Source of the DNA: Sisyra terminalis
Taxonomy: Eukaryota > Arthropoda > Insecta > Neuroptera > Sisyridae
DNA length: 64,000 nucleotides
Direction: 5' to 3'
Assembly (NCBI GenBank): GCA_958496175.1
Contig: OY292275.1
Location: 2,108,001 to 2,172,000, forward strand
Shown: positions 1-11,714 of the stretch, in pieces
How positions within the stretch are numbered: the stretch's first letter is position 1
Layout: each line of letters opens with the position of its first letter
Notes under the pieces: model-generated
Told to the model about the DNA's origin: nothing
The model's database searches: none
The model's input: only the letters and a program-made list of their open reading frames with translations
Program-made: the position numbers and the translations under genes

Positions 1-235
1 TTTAAAATACCATAATTTGTACTTTCATACAGATGCATACTTGAATGCACTTTGGTGCATCGTCCGATCGTATTATATGCAAATTTCTATTAATCAATTT
101 CAACAAAAGTATGCAAGTGAAACTTGATGTTGTTTATCAAAATTTCTGTAAGAAACTTGAAACCGAAAATAAAACACTTAGGAAATGTTTTAGTGAAGAA
201 AATTTATAATTTCTTCTCTAAACTCAATTTTTGTA

Positions 236-882
236 CTGTGTATCCAATATATAAGGATATATTGCTGTCAAATTTATGTAGGATAATTTAATATAATAAT
301 ATATAAAAATTAAATTTGAACAGAAGTTCAAACAAAAATATTCGTGACGTTTTGTCCAGACACGTATTTCGATTGTCAAGCAATCTTCCTCAATGGTCAT
401 CAAGTAGTTTGGATCACTCCGTAACTGCTTTGAGTGAAGTTTGCTTGGCAATCGAAATACGTATCGGGGCAATACGTCATAAATATTTTTTCATAAAATT
501 TTATGTAGTATAATTTAATATAATAATTTATAAAAATCATACCATAAACATAAATTTGAACAGAAGTTCCAACAAAAATATTTTTTGACGTATTGCCCAG
601 ATACGTATTTTGATTGCCAAGCAATCTTCCTGTGAATCATCACAAAGCAGTTACGGAGTGATCCAAACTACTTGATGACCATTGAGGAAGATTGCTTGGC
701 AATCGAAATACGTATCTGGGCAATACGTCACGAATATTTTTGTTCAAACAAATTCTGTTCAAATGGTATGATTTTTATATATTATTATATCAGATTATAC
801 TACACAAATTAAACCTCAATATATTCTATATATTGTATACACAGTATAACTGTTCAAAGTCAGCGAAAAAAGCATATTTTGA
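236..882 (-). mobile_element. Element A copy 1: head-to-tail partial dimer with hammerhead-like arms
   Basis: This is a palindromic element of the family also found at 21.5, 38.1, 41.0, 42.2 and 58.4 kb. It is longer than its relatives because an incomplete unit (about 236-510) is joined head-to-tail to a complete one (about 510-882). The right end reads, on the minus strand, through TTTTTTCGCTGAC, which is the fixed end of the family. The left end stops near CTGTGTATCC. The 12-bp direct repeat TCAATTTTTGTA lies at 224-235 and 883-894, so the whole 1.5-mer appears to have inserted as one unit. Hammerhead-like cores sit on the minus strand near 355-397 and on the plus strand near 679-719. Both carry a C to T change in CTGAGGA, and the middle arm (598-636) has lost GAAA. 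Open frames here are by-products of the inverted repeat. The family assignment is firm; the transposition mechanism is inferred. Confidence 0.8.
679..719 (+). ncRNA. Hammerhead-like motif, A copy 1 right arm (mutated core)
   Basis: The order is TTGAGGA, A, stem II GATTGC/GCAATC with loop TTG, GAAA, palindromic TACGTA, TC and TGG. The first core base is T where the hammerhead consensus has C, so this copy is probably inactive. CCA before the core is reduced to CCAT-type sequence but still faces TGG after the predicted cleavage site. The motif is homologous to the better preserved copies at 38280-38320 and 42324-42364. Confidence 0.5.
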
Positions 883-1064
883 TCAATTTTTGTAGTTTAA
901 AAGTGTTTAAATTGATTAACAATCGTTAAAAATTGGATCTATTAACTTAGCAGTAAATATTTTCAATATGGAAAAATTTGGATACAATAGCGCAGCGTAC
1001 AGGGCTTAAGGATAACTAAGTTACGGTAAAATAACTAGTAGGCATTGGTTATTTCCACCAGGGA

Positions 1065-1285
1065 CCACATTATCTAGAACTTTTTTTCTTGGGGGAAAAC
1101 CCTTTTGAAAGTTCTTACGGATCCAGGGATCCCTTACCGTTAGTTTAATTTATTGGAAATGTACAAGTAATGCCTTACATTAATATTTTGTTGGATTTTT
1201 AGGAAAATATTGTAGTTTATCATATGAAACTCCAATTTTTTTATGAAACCCCAGGGTTCCATGAAACTCACTTTGAGAAATATTG
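1065..1285 (-). mobile_element. hAT-like non-autonomous element, degraded
   Basis: Left part CTAGAACTTTTTTTCTTG and right part CACTTTGAGAAATATTG are diverged inverted ends. They resemble the common hAT terminus that reads CAG-GGTTCTCAAACTTTTT. Its internal sequence (the GTTCCATGAAAC and ATGCCTTACATTAATA regions) matches the better preserved element at 41552-41814 in inverted orientation. I see no clear 8-bp target duplication here. No transposase remains. Confidence 0.55.
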
Positions 1286-2097
1286 CTCTATACTATAACT
1301 CAATGGTAGTGCATTAAGCGGGCATGGTAAAATAGATTTCTAGTAGTTCGATAAAATTTTCGGCGGGAATTTCAAAATTAAAATTTTTATAATAGTTTTT
1401 TGGACTTCAATTAATTACACATTATGATAGTCATTATGATAGTCAATTAGTGGGTTTTGGGCTCGTCACATTGTTGCACTGCAATTGTTATACGTTGTTA
1501 TTATTATTGTGCCCCCGATTTCGTGTAATGCAAAATTTCACAAACTCTACGTGACATATACATACAGTCTAAATAGCCAATTTAATCTTTTATTTGAAAA
1601 CTAGTAACTTTTCGTGAAATACTCACAGCTCAACACGGATAAAACTAACAAATGGCTAAAATTAGCAATTGAATCCAATCGAAATAACAGTTGAAACTAA
1701 TGACATGATAGTTCAAATTTGATTTTTGTATCGATAACGAGGGAACTCGATAAAAATTGACAAGGAAAAGTAAGTTCGATTACTCTGCAACGTAACAGTG
1801 CAATTTTACACTTTATAAACTTGATATAAGCGTTTTCTACAGACATTTTCATTCAATCGTTTATGGAAAATTTTTGCGTCAACTACATTTGCAAGTTTAA
1901 GATTTTTCTATGAAAATTTCATATCCATTCGCGGAATAAAATATGGAAATATAAATTCAACATAAATTTTATCAAAAGGAATATATTTTCGCAATGAAAT
2001 TTCGTTTTTGTCGAAAGTGTTAAAAAAAATCGATTTGAATCTGAAAGAAGTACGTGCGTTTTTATTCCAATGCGTAAATATTTTTTATGCCTATACT

Positions 2098-2297
2098 GTG
2101 TTGTTCGATGTTATTCCTTATATAATAAAAATATAATAATGACTATCCCCTGACAAAGAAATTTTTTTTACCAATAAAAATTATTTCGATTATTCTAAAA
2201 TAAATCGTTAATCTTTGTTTTATTTGAATGAAAACTTTGTTACGAATAAACAAATTGAAATCAGTTGTTGTTGAGGAATAACACAGAACATCACAAT
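2098..2297. repeat. Short inverted-repeat element P, copy 1
   Basis: The ends are TGTTGTTCGATGTTATTCCT and AGGAATAACACAGAACATCA, near-perfect reverse complements about 200 bp apart with an AT-rich centre. A second copy with the same ends lies at 18541-18805. It has no coding capacity, so it is best read as a MITE-like element of unknown superfamily. No target duplication is evident. Confidence 0.55.
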
Positions 2298-3200
2298 TAC
2301 TAAAAATAAGAATAATTTCGTAAAGAAATTAATATACATGTTAATTTCCAATTCCAACAATAAAAGTGAAAAACTGCTTATTAATTAATAATTATTATTG
2401 CAAAGTACAAGCTGGTACAAGCTTTAGTTACCTCTGTCAAGTTATAATTATAAATTTGGATAAATTTTTAGATTGACTTTTGCTTGAGTATAATAAATTT
2501 TCGGTTTAATTGTTGCAATGGTAGAGACTTGGGAAATCTTATCTAAAATATGCTGCGCATTAAACAAGCTTTCACAGATTTTCCTGATAGATAAAGTCTG
2601 GAATGATGAAGCACTGAGAAAACGTAAACGCCCGATAAATTACAGTCAATTTACGTTTATAAATTCCCACTAATTAACAACAATTTCTCGAGGGATAGAT
2701 TGCACTAAATCAATTATACCATTTGCCCGTCAACATTTCCAATTTCGTGTATCCAGCATCCAGGATGCTGGATTTATTTTATCCAAAGTGTTTCAAATAT
2801 TTATCATTGCAAAATGACGGGGAAATTAATTTGCTACGATGAAGAATTGAAAAAAAAAAATTGAAATGATTTTCATTTCAGTGGTTGTGCCAGCGTAAAT
2901 ATTTATATTTATATATACATTTTTTTTTCATTGTGCGATTTACATTTAGTGAACAGTGGAATGGAATGAATGTGACGCCGTGCGGGGCAGGGCGGGAGAG
3001 AGAGGTAAATCTTTCATTCCCGAAGGACTTGAGGCTGGAGGCTACTAAATGACTTCATAACGTGTATTACGACAACTATAGATTTTTCTATATAGCCACA
3101 TTTTTGCCATAGTACCTTCCACTCATTGAATTGTATAGATATACTTTTCTACTTCAACTTCTTTTTTTTTTCGTCACAATTCTGTGAGCTTTTCTTTGGA

Positions 3201-3222
3201 ATGTATGTATGTATGTATATGT
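3201..3222. repeat. Short (ATGT)n microsatellite
   Basis: There are several consecutive GTAT units (ATGTATGTATGTATATG). This is a simple repeat in otherwise unremarkable sequence. Confidence 0.8.
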
Positions 3223-3467
3223 GAAAGCCCAAGCTCTCGTGTCTTTTCCTTTTTGCCCCTCAAGTTCATTTCTGTGTGATTCATCATCTGAATGTTCCAC
3301 AAATTTATATTTTATCACACAAATGAAATGAAAAATTTACAATCCCATTTGTGAAATCACTTACACTTTGCATTTCATCTTCTTATTTGAATTATGCAAT
3401 ATATTTATGCAGATTGTTATTTTTTTTTTTTTTTAATCAAATATTTAACACTCTTACCATTTTTTTC

Positions 3468-3801
3468 TGAATCTATTATAAAAATAATATCAATATTAGG
3501 CAAACGTATGTATGTAATTTTTCTCAGAAACTTGTGAATCGATTTATTTGAATTTTAGAAATGTTTTAGAGTCTAGTAGTAGCTTCAAGGAAAAAAATTA
3601 CCAGCTATATCGGTCCATAAAATCCTTGAAAAAAAAGATTTTTCTTTAAATTTCTTTAAATAATTTTTAACCAGGATACAATTTTGGTACAATTATACTA
3701 AAACGATTTTTTGTCGAATTCCTCATCTAATTCTCTTTAAAGTTATAAGTTTTTAAATTTTAAAAACGATAAGCCTTATTATTTTTTACTTTCTTCCTCA
3801 A
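3468..3801 (+). repeat. Repeat S, copy 1 (left of HEL1)
   Basis: This block of about 330 bp begins TCTATTATAA and contains GTATGTATGTAAT, CTTGTGAATCGATTTATTT, GTAGCTTCAAGGAAAAAAA and CATAAAATCC. It is directly repeated at 6664-6990, on the other side of Helitron HEL1. HEL1 therefore sits at the joint of a tandem S pair. S has a shape reminiscent of other rolling-circle or LINE-tail repeats (TCTATTATAATAATAAT start), but I cannot classify it. Confidence 0.6.
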
Positions 3802-5505
3802 TCTATAGGAACTAATATATAAAATTCTTATGTCTGTCTGTAAATTTCAATTTTGAACCCAATTTTAGGGTAAATATTTGTTTCAAGAGGCCCTTATTCC
3901 AAATTTAATATTTTTAAAATTTTTGTCTGTCTGTCTGTGTATCCCGATTTAACTTAAGAACGGAACAATCGAATTTAATGAAATTTGGTATTAAGATACA
4001 ACACAATTTCTCACAGACTATAGGCTATTTATCGTTCCAAAAAAATAATAAGGGAAGGTATTCTCTAGGGATGAAAACAGAAATTTTTACACTATATAGG
4101 TGAGTTATATATCATTGGAAAGGTAATTAAAAGTTAGAAAATAATCTGTAACACTATTTTTTAGTTGAACTAATAAAAAGCACAGTAAATTCAATTTAAA
4201 GTTTAAAAAATTGCCTCTTCTAAACAAATATATAAATTTCTTATGTCTGTCTGTACATTTCGATTTTGAACCTAATTTTAGAGTAAATATTTGTTTCAAG
4301 AGGCCCTTATTCCAAAGTGAACATTTTTAAAATTTTTGTGTGTCTGTCTGTGTGTCCCGATTTAACTAAAGAACGTAACAACCGAATTTAATGAAATTTG
4401 GTATAAGATACAACACAAGTTCTCTCACATGTTAGGCTACTTATCATTCCTCAAAAAATAATAAGGGAAGGTATTCCCTAGGGATGAAAACAGAATTTTT
4501 TACTTTAGACAAGTGAGTTATATATCATTGGAAAGGTAATTAAAAGTTAGAAAATAATCTGTAAATATATTTTTAGTTGAAATGATAAAAAGCACAAAAT
4601 TTTTTTATAACTATTTTTTAATTGAACTAATAAAAAGCACAGTAAATTCAATTTAAAGTTTAAAAAATTGCCTCTTCTATACTAATATACAAATTTCTTA
4701 TGTCTGTCTGTACATTTCAATTTTGAACCCAATTTTAAGGTAAATATTTATTTCAAGAGGCCCTTATTCCGAATTTAACATTTTTAAAACTTTTGTCTGT
4801 CTGTCTGTCTGTGTGTCTCGATTTAACTAAAGAACGGAACAACCGAATTTAATTAAATTTGGTATTAAGATACAACATAATTTTCCACAGACTATAGGCT
4901 ACTTATTGTTCCAAAAAAATTTAAGGGAAGATATTCCCTAGAAATTAAACAAAACAAAAATTACTTTAGACCGGCGAGTTATATATCACTAGTTAAAAGT
5001 TAGAAAATAATCTGTAAAGCTATTTTTAGTTGAACTAATAAAAAGCACAGTAAATTCAATTTAAAGTTTAAAAAATTGCCTCTTCTATACAAATATATAA
5101 ATTTCTTATGTCTGTCTGTACATTTCGATTTTGAACCTAATTTTACAGTAAATATTTGTTTCAAGAGGCCCTTATTCTGAATTCAACATTTTTAAAACTT
5201 TTGTCTGTCTGTCTGTCTGTGTGTCTCGATTTAACTAAAGAACGGAACAACCGAATTTAATTAAATTTGGTATTAAGATACAACACAATTTCCCACACAT
5301 GTAAGGCTACTAATCTTTCCTTAAAAATAATAAGGGAAGGTATTCCCTGGGGATGAAAACAAAATTTTTTACACTAGACAGGGGAGTTATATATCATTGG
5401 AAAAGTAATTTAAAGTTATAAAATAATCTGTAAAAATATTTTTAGTTGAACTGACAAAAAGCACAGTAAATTCAATTTAAAGTTTAAAAAATTGCCTCTT
5501 TGAAA
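3802..5505 (+). repeat. Tandem repeat, four ~410-bp units inside HEL1
   Basis: The TGTCTGTCTG landmarks fall at 3831, 4244, 4701 and 5109, giving periods of 413, 457 and 408. Unit 2 is longer because it holds an extra partial copy of its own end (around 4590-4640). Each unit starts like the Helitron 5' end (CTAATATATAAA), carries a (TGTC)n run and the sequence GAACGGAACAACCGAATTTA, and ends GTTTAAAAAATTGCCTCTT. HEL2 carries three such units. Confidence 0.85.
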
Positions 5506-5536
5506 TATAAACCGTTATATATATATAAAACACATA

Positions 5537-5622
5537 GTTGATGTTAATAGCGTAATGGCTTACGTATCTAACATTCTGATGCTCCTAATTATAAAGACGT
5601 GGGTTCGAATCTTACAGTAAAC
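5537..5622 (+). pseudogene. tRNA-like relic inside HEL1
   Basis: An A-box-like stretch (TAGCGTAATGG) is followed about 40 nt later by the B-box GGTTCGAATCT. The T arm folds as GTGGG/CTTAC around TTCGAAT, followed by exactly seven bases (AGTAAAC) that pair imperfectly with GTTGATG at the 5' side. The D stem CGT/ACG is short and the anticodon arm does not fold well, so this is a relic or captured tRNA/SINE head rather than a working tRNA. The same block is present in HEL2 (37597-37684), and a shortened form lies in the inverted fragment near 17.6 kb, so it was in the element before amplification. Confidence 0.55.
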
Positions 5623-5701
5623 ATTTTTTTTAATTTTTTTTTTACAAAATTCTTGTAAATAGACCATAAGAGTTGCTCAATAAGGAAATATTAACGAAAA
5701 A

Positions 5702-5740
5702 AAGTAAAAGTAGTAGAAGTAGTAGTAATAATAGTAATAA
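5702..5740. repeat. (AGT)n/(AAT)n microsatellite in HEL1
   Basis: This is an interrupted run of AGT and AAT triplets. A matching (TTA)n run lies in the inverted fragment at 17504-17531, so the microsatellite is part of the element. Confidence 0.7.
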
Positions 5741-6663
5741 AACTTAAAGTAAATACGTTTTTAAAACCGTGCATCAATAAAATTCTGTATTTATATATCC
5801 CACCTGACTGATGAAATTTTAATATTCGATTTATTCTTTATAAGAAGTAGAAATCTGATAAGAATTTTTTTTTGAAAATTCCTACCCTACAAGAGTAAAA
5901 GGGTGACTAAGTGACTAAGTTTGTATGAGAAAATGTAGAGTTTATCAACAATCGAAATTTTGAATTTAATAAGTGTAATTCATAAATAAATAATTAATTA
6001 ATAATAAGTTTCTGTTTTTGGTGTATCATTTTAATAACAACGTTTTAAATAACGTCATTAATTAATTCATTTAGATATTCATTCATTCAGATATTTTAAT
6101 AATAAGTGCCTAGATACTCAATGGTTATACTTGATTATGGAGGAACTGGGTTTCGTGTTTTGAACAAATTTTAATTTCGCGGTAGTTTTGTACATTTCAG
6201 TAGTGTAAAAGTTGAGAGTTAATGAAATGGGATTTCTAATAATATTCTAAATATCTAGGCGAGTGTTTTGATAACTTTTGACTGTTTTAAGTCATAATTA
6301 TGATTGACTTTATTGAACTTTACGATACTTTTTTATGTATAGATATTGCTTGATTTATGGATTATTTGGTTCTTGGTAGACATACCTACCGTAGGTATAC
6401 GAAATTGAACATACTCTTTTTAGATATTTATAAATATTTTTTGAAAATTAATTGATCATTATATACAAATATTTTATTCTAAGTAACAGTATATCAAATG
6501 TGTCTTTTTAAAGTTGACAAATCAGTGTTTTCAGGTATGATTATGTTTTTCGTAAAAGAAATAAGAAAAATAATAATTTTCATATATCACTACAAATAGC
6601 AAATCTAAAAAGAAAATATCACTACACCTACGTTACACAGACGAAGTCGCGGGGATCAGCTAG

Positions 6664-6990
6664 TCTATTATAATAATAATATTAATAAGCAAACATATGT
6701 ATGTAATTTTGCTCAGAAACTTGTGAATCGATTTATTTAAATTTTGAATATACTTTAGGGGTTGATGGTAGCTTCAAGGAAAAAAATTACAAGCCATATC
6801 GGTCCATAAGATTTTTAAAAAAAAACAAATTCTTTTAATATAAGTTTTGAACCACAATACAATTTTGGTTCACTTATAAACCTATTTTTATCGAATTCCC
6901 CATTTAATTTCCTTTAAGTTTAAAAACGGTAGGCCTTATTGAAAAAAAAATTAAAAACCGATTTTTTACATTTTCTCGATTACTATACAA
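6664..6990 (+). repeat. Repeat S, copy 2 (right of HEL1)
   Basis: This is a direct repeat of 3468-3801, sharing CTTGTGAATCGATTTATTT, GTAGCTTCAAGGAAAAAAA, ATATCGGTCCATAA and the AGGCCTTATT end region. It is diverged from copy 1 by point changes and small indels. It starts exactly at the T that follows the Helitron CTAG. Confidence 0.6.
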
Positions 6991-7890
6991 ATTCAAATAA
7001 CAGAGAATATTTAAAACAATATAATGAAAACAGAACTTCAATCAGTTCCCGGACAAATTGGCAAATCAAGTTATACGAAAAAAATAGTACATAGAATTTT
7101 ATGGTTGGCATTCCCTCCAATTCCCTTTCAAGTTTCACTTGAAAGCTTCAAATAATTACACTCATTGAAGTCACTAATCTGATTTTAAATTGCCCAAGTT
7201 TTCAATGCAAAAGTTCCACCCGAAACTTTCGCTTTTAAAATTCACCACCCTCTGATAACCTCGACTCATTTAAATCATTTAATTAATATGGCACCCTTTA
7301 ATCCGGCACCTCGTCCGGATTTATCTTATTCACAAACTTGTTTTAAATATTCATCCAATTTATAACGTTTGCAAGTTTAATTGAAGTCAATTAATTGCAA
7401 CTTAAGTTTGCAGATTTCTTTTGCAGACTTTCCAAGTTGGGAGACTTGTCTGCAATTCCGGTCGACTGATATGTTAATTAACTCATTCCCAAAGTGGTTC
7501 TTCAAACAGGTCAAACGCAAATGTCTCGTAGATCAAAACAAATCGTACAGTAAGTGTATGGGAATTTGCTTTGTGTAAACTAAAATAAATGTTTGCGACA
7601 GTTTTCAACCCCAACATTGTCAAGCTTGACCCCCAGGACTCGCCTTTGGTTAACCATCTGTTTTTGTATAAGGGTTGAACATCGTTTGATTGGTCTTTAC
7701 ATAATTGTATATCCACTTGTGATTTCCCATATTTTACTTAAAAATACTTGCAGCATTTCGATTTCTTGGTGGATCATTTTAGATCTTTTTTTCTTTTCAC
7801 TAAAACAAATATGAATTAATTCATTTTGCTGGAGTTGGAATAAAAATGTAAATCTTTTACCTCTATTTGGATAAATAATTAAAAAATTTT

Positions 7891-8387
7891 GGTCAAAGTA
7901 TAGAATAGACAAGTACTAGAAATGGGTTGGTAGGAATGCATGGGGGAGATTTTTTTCAAGTTGGTATGATTTGCGCCTTATTTACTCGTTTACGAAATAT
8001 CGCTATTTTCACCACGTTTTGACATCTATTATATTTGAAATTGAGAGAAATAAACATTTACTGGAAATATTAAAAGAAATGGATATAATTCATGATTTTA
8101 TGTCTAAAAAATAAAATAAAAAGCCAAAATAAACTATTAATTACTTCGTGTTTTTCTTATTTATTGCTTATAACTTTATCATTTTTGCAGAAATTTCCAA
8201 AGTAATTCTCTTTAGATAAAACATATTTCCCGTCAAAGTACAAAGTACATATATTCAACTGAAGAATTGTCCCAAAGATGTGGTAGTCGAGGTGGAGGCC
8301 AGTGAATTTAAAATCACATATATAATAAGAAACGAACAAGATGGTTTTAGTTAAATATGTTTATTTGTGTTTTAGAACATATATATA
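7891..8387 (-). mobile_element. Element M copy 1, one terminal part
   Basis: It starts GGTCAAAGTATAGAATAGAC and runs through GTACTAGAAATGGGTTGG and GCATGGGGGA. The inverted partner ends at 11104 (CAACCCATTTCTAGTACTTTGACC). AAATTTT lies immediately outside both ends (7884-7890 and 11105-11111), a possible 7-bp target duplication in an AT-rich context. Similarity to M copy 2 (58651-59859) extends to about 8215. The interior is occupied by F elements. Confidence 0.7.
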
Positions 8388-8572
8388 AAACTGATTCAAA
8401 AAAATTATGATTTTTGTTTTAATTATATCGAAAATATTGTTGGGAATGACAAAAAAAAATCCTGTGAAAGTTTAAGCTCTTAAAACATTGCGGTAATATT
8501 CTTATATTTTCGGGATTATTCCTTCAAAGTAGCCTCAATTGTAAAATAAGGTTTATATTTTAAACGTCATGA
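8388..8572 (+). repeat. F terminal fragment followed by K fragment
   Basis: First comes about 95 bp of the F left end (CTGATTCAAAAAAAT ... GTTTAAGCTCTTAA). It is followed by about 90 bp of the K module (CATTGCGGTAATATTC ... TTTAAACGTCATG), then F begins again. The same three-part order recurs at 45077-45268, so this is an inherited composite and not a chance neighbourhood. Confidence 0.65.
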
Positions 8573-9134
8573 GTGATTCAAAAAAAAATTATTTTTTCTT
8601 AATTATATCGAAAATATTGTTGGGACTGACAACAAAAAAATCCTGTGAAAGTTTAAGCTCTTAATATTAATATCAAGAGGTTCCGCATCGCAAATTTCGA
8701 TTTTCCATTGAAATAACATGGGAACAATATTCTCTTGCACTTTGGAATTTTATAGCTCACGCTGGTGACAATATTTCGGAATGACCAAAGTATATTCTTG
8801 TAGAAAATTGAACGATCTACAAAAAAGGTCTTTGTACAAGTTTTTGATATATTTATTCCTTCAAAAGTTATTCGAGGTCAAAGTTGAACTAAAGAGAAAT
8901 ATTAATATTTTTTCTATTTTTTAACGCAACCATCAATTTTATGAGAAAATTTTATAGGACATTTTTTGTAGAGCACTTTTTTTCCTATAATTTATTTCTA
9001 TAAAAGTTTTTGATATTTTTCACAGGTCCGAAGTCATTTAATTAACAGAAACTTTCACAGGATTTTTTTTGTCATTCCCAACATTATTTTCGATATAATT
9101 AAGAAAAATCATCATTTTTTTTTGAATCAGTCTA
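8573..9134 (+). mobile_element. Foldback element F copy 1a (right arm mostly deleted)
   Basis: The left arm of F runs from TGATTCAAAAAAAA through TTAATATTAATATCAAGAGG, CTCTTGCACTTTGGAATTTT, GATCTACAAAAAAGG, CGAGGTCAAAGTTGAAC and ACGCAACCATCAATTTTATG to about 9045. It then jumps to the last 85 bp of the right arm, ending GAATCAGTCTA. The loss of most of the right arm removes the long hairpin. It lies inside M. Confidence 0.75.
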
Positions 9135-9383
9135 CTATATAAACATATTATTACCCATTATTACTTAATTTTAAAATAATAAAAAAAAATTGCACATATA
9201 TGGAACATGGCAGGTGCAGCGACGTTATGAGGATATTTAAACTATGAATCTTTCCCTAATTTATGAATTAATACTAAGTTTTTGTTACCACTGTAAAAAT
9301 ATCAATGGAAATCCTCTTTGAAATGGACCTAAGACCACTTTCAATCAAAATTACTCGACCAATTAATTGTTAGTCATTTAACT
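9135..9383. other. Spacer between two F copies
   Basis: This AT-rich stretch has one GC-richer patch (CATGGCAGGTGCAGCGACG, about 9207-9226). I recognise no gene or repeat in it. Confidence 0.4.
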
Positions 9384-10072
9384 TTCAAAAGTTATTCGAG
9401 GTCAAAGTTGAACTAAAGAGAAATTTTAATATTTTTTCAATTTTTTAACGCAACCATCAATTTTATGAAAAAATTTTATAGAACATTTTTTATAGAGCAC
9501 TTTTTTTCCTATAACTTATCTATTTAAAAGTTTTTGATATTTTTCACAGGTTCTAAGTTATTAGCAATAAACTGAAAATTCCCTGAATTATTAAATTTTA
9601 ATGATAAAAATTATTTTTTTTATTTTAATTAAATAACTTAGGTCCTGTGGAAAATATCAAAAACTTTTATAGAGATAAGTTATAGAAAAAAAGTGCTCTA
9701 CAAAAATGTCCTATCAAATTTTCTCATAAAATTGATGGTTGCGTCAAAAAATTGAAAAAATATTAAAATTTCTCTTTAGTTCAACTTTGACCTTGAATAA
9801 CTTTTGACCTTTTTTATAGATCGTTTAATTTTCTACAAGAATATACGTTGGTCATTCCGAAATATTGTCACCAACGTGAGCTATAAAATTCCAAAGTGCA
9901 AGAGAATCGAATTCCCATGTTATTTAAAGGGAAAATCGAAATTTGCGATGCGGCACCTCTTAATATTAATATTAAGAGCTTAAACTTTCACAGGATTTTT
10001 TTTTGTCATTCCCGACAATATTTTCCATATAATTAAGAAAAAAAAATTCATATTTTTTTTTGAATCAGTCTA
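9384..10072 (+). mobile_element. Foldback element F copy 1b (left end missing)
   Basis: It starts inside the left arm (CAAAAGTTATTCGAGG) and runs through the loop (about 9545-9640). The complete right arm in inverted form follows and ends GAATCAGTCTA. Arms on either side of the loop are near-complementary over more than 150 bp. No protein is encoded. Confidence 0.75.
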
Positions 10073-11104
10073 ATATAAATAAATACATAATTTTTTTTTT
10101 AAATCAAATATTCATAATATTCTACAAGTACTTTTTCTACAAGGCACTCTCTGGTAACATCTCACTCTCTACTTGGTTTTTTTAAAAATTCGCGAACCGT
10201 TTCATTCGCAAATTTATTAATAATTCAGTTTTCGTTAATAATTGATCTTTAGTCGCTGCCTATAATAATGGCTGATTTATTCGCGAATTGAATTAAAAAC
10301 AGAATAGAAAAAGAGAAGTTGAGTTAGTGGTATGTACAAAAGCTACTTGTACCCATGCTTTTATAAAATATTGTCTTATTTCTTCCCAATTTATACTTTA
10401 CATATTTAGACTTTGTATATATGGTCAATATTCAATTCATTAATGCGTAAATTTGATCATATTTTGGTAAATTTTTGTTAAAGAAGAGGACTGGTATACT
10501 TTTTTTTACTCCCGAAAGTTTGTGACCATCCATTTGAATAATTGTACTAAGATTTTTTAAATTTTATTATTTAGTACTTCAACTATAATTTGAAATATTT
10601 ATAAACACGTATTTAAATTTTAAAAACTATGAAATCTAAAAATATTAAATGGTTTCATTAAAATTTTCTCCAATTGCTAAGCTTTTCTCCAAGCATTACA
10701 TAAATGGCTTAACAATTTTTCACTGGTTGATTTCGCTTCGCCATAAAAACTCATCAATTATACGAAAAAAAAATTACCAGACCAGAACTTTTATGGAATT
10801 GTCTGCAAAAATTTTGAAGTTATTTGCAAAAATAAAAAAATATGAAGTAATTGCATCAATTTTAGTATACCTGTAATGTTTATTACTTTTCTTTGGCCTT
10901 TTATTTTATTTTTGGGTACAAAATCATGAATTATATTCTTTCCTTTTAATATGTCCACTTCATTTTTATTTCCACGTTGAATGTTTATTTCTGAATATTT
11001 TAAATATGGCGGTAGATATCAACACGTGATGAAAATAAAAACATACCAACTTGAACAAAATTTCCCCCATGCACTCCTACCAACCCATTTCTAGTACTTT
11101 GACC
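10073..11104 (-). mobile_element. Element M copy 1, remaining part
   Basis: In reverse orientation this matches M copy 2 at 58651-59715 almost throughout, including the pieces ATGCTTTTATAAAATATTGT, GTACAAAAGCTACTTGTACC and CAACACGTGATG. It ends in the inverted terminus at 11104. Together with 7891-8387 it frames the F elements, giving a 3.2-kb composite. Short open frames here have no recognisable homology. Confidence 0.7.
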
Positions 11105-11714
11105 AAATTTTCATCAAAAAAAAAAAAAAAATCTTATCACAGTGCCCTCACAATGTTAATAGTGGTTTGATTGTTCCAATAAGTTTTCAATATGACAACT
11201 ACAATATTTACGTTGGTGGATACACATGGGAAACGGGATGACGTTGTGGTTGATAATGCAAAAAGCGTTGCATTCTATTGAAAATATATGGGGACAGGAA
11301 TATTATGTGCAATGTGCATTTTGTTTGAAATATATGGCGGCCTGCACAATGTCGAGTTGCATATATTAAATAGATAGGACACATATGATTATTTCATATC
11401 AGATTAATACTGGCACTGATATAATTTCGTTCCGTTTGTGTTGTGAATACAAAGGCTCGTAATTTTATAATATGAAAATATAAATTTTCAATATTTTCAT
11501 TAAAATTATGTTTTTTTAACGTTGTTTTTTGAAAATCAACTTGAAATTTTTTCATTAATTCAAATGATTCTGGATTGAGCATTTATTGTTGCATTTATCT
11601 AAAAAAAACGACAATTGCTGAGTGAATTATGGCTACTATTAAGGTTTCTGACATTGTTACTATGGTATATTGTGTTTAAATGATACTCCCATAAGAAATA
11701 ACATTGATAATTTG
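11105..11714. other. No recognisable feature
   Basis: Apparently single-copy AT-rich sequence within the window. A poly-A run follows the M end at 11117-11131. Confidence 0.4.

Larger units (their letters stand above)
3802..6663 (+). mobile_element. Helitron-like element HEL1 (non-autonomous)
   Basis: The 5' end is A|TCTATA...TAATATATAAAATTC and the 3' end is GTCGCGGGGATCAGCTAG|T. This gives the Helitron signature: insertion between A and T, a 5' TC and a 3' CTAG without target duplication. HEL2 at 36324-39817 has the same two ends. The left part is four tandem units of about 410 bp, followed by a tRNA-like relic (5537-5622) and an AT-rich body. Relative to HEL2 it lacks about 1.2 kb between roughly 6050 and 6090. 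No Rep/helicase reading frame is visible, so it would depend on proteins supplied elsewhere. GC-richer sequence at the extreme 3' end (GACGAAGTCGCGGGG) is where the Helitron terminal hairpin is expected. Confidence 0.8.

Noticed and set aside
5537..5622. Functional tRNA gene
   Set aside because: The anticodon arm does not fold, the acceptor pairs only partly, and the same relic is inside each Helitron copy.
5806..5860. Hammerhead-like CTGATGA in HEL1
   Set aside because: CTGATGAAATTTTAATATTC has no stem II or GAAA; chance match.
3468..6990. LTR retrotransposon with S as long terminal repeats
   Set aside because: The S copies flank a bona fide Helitron with its own ends and show no TG...CA, primer site or polyprotein.
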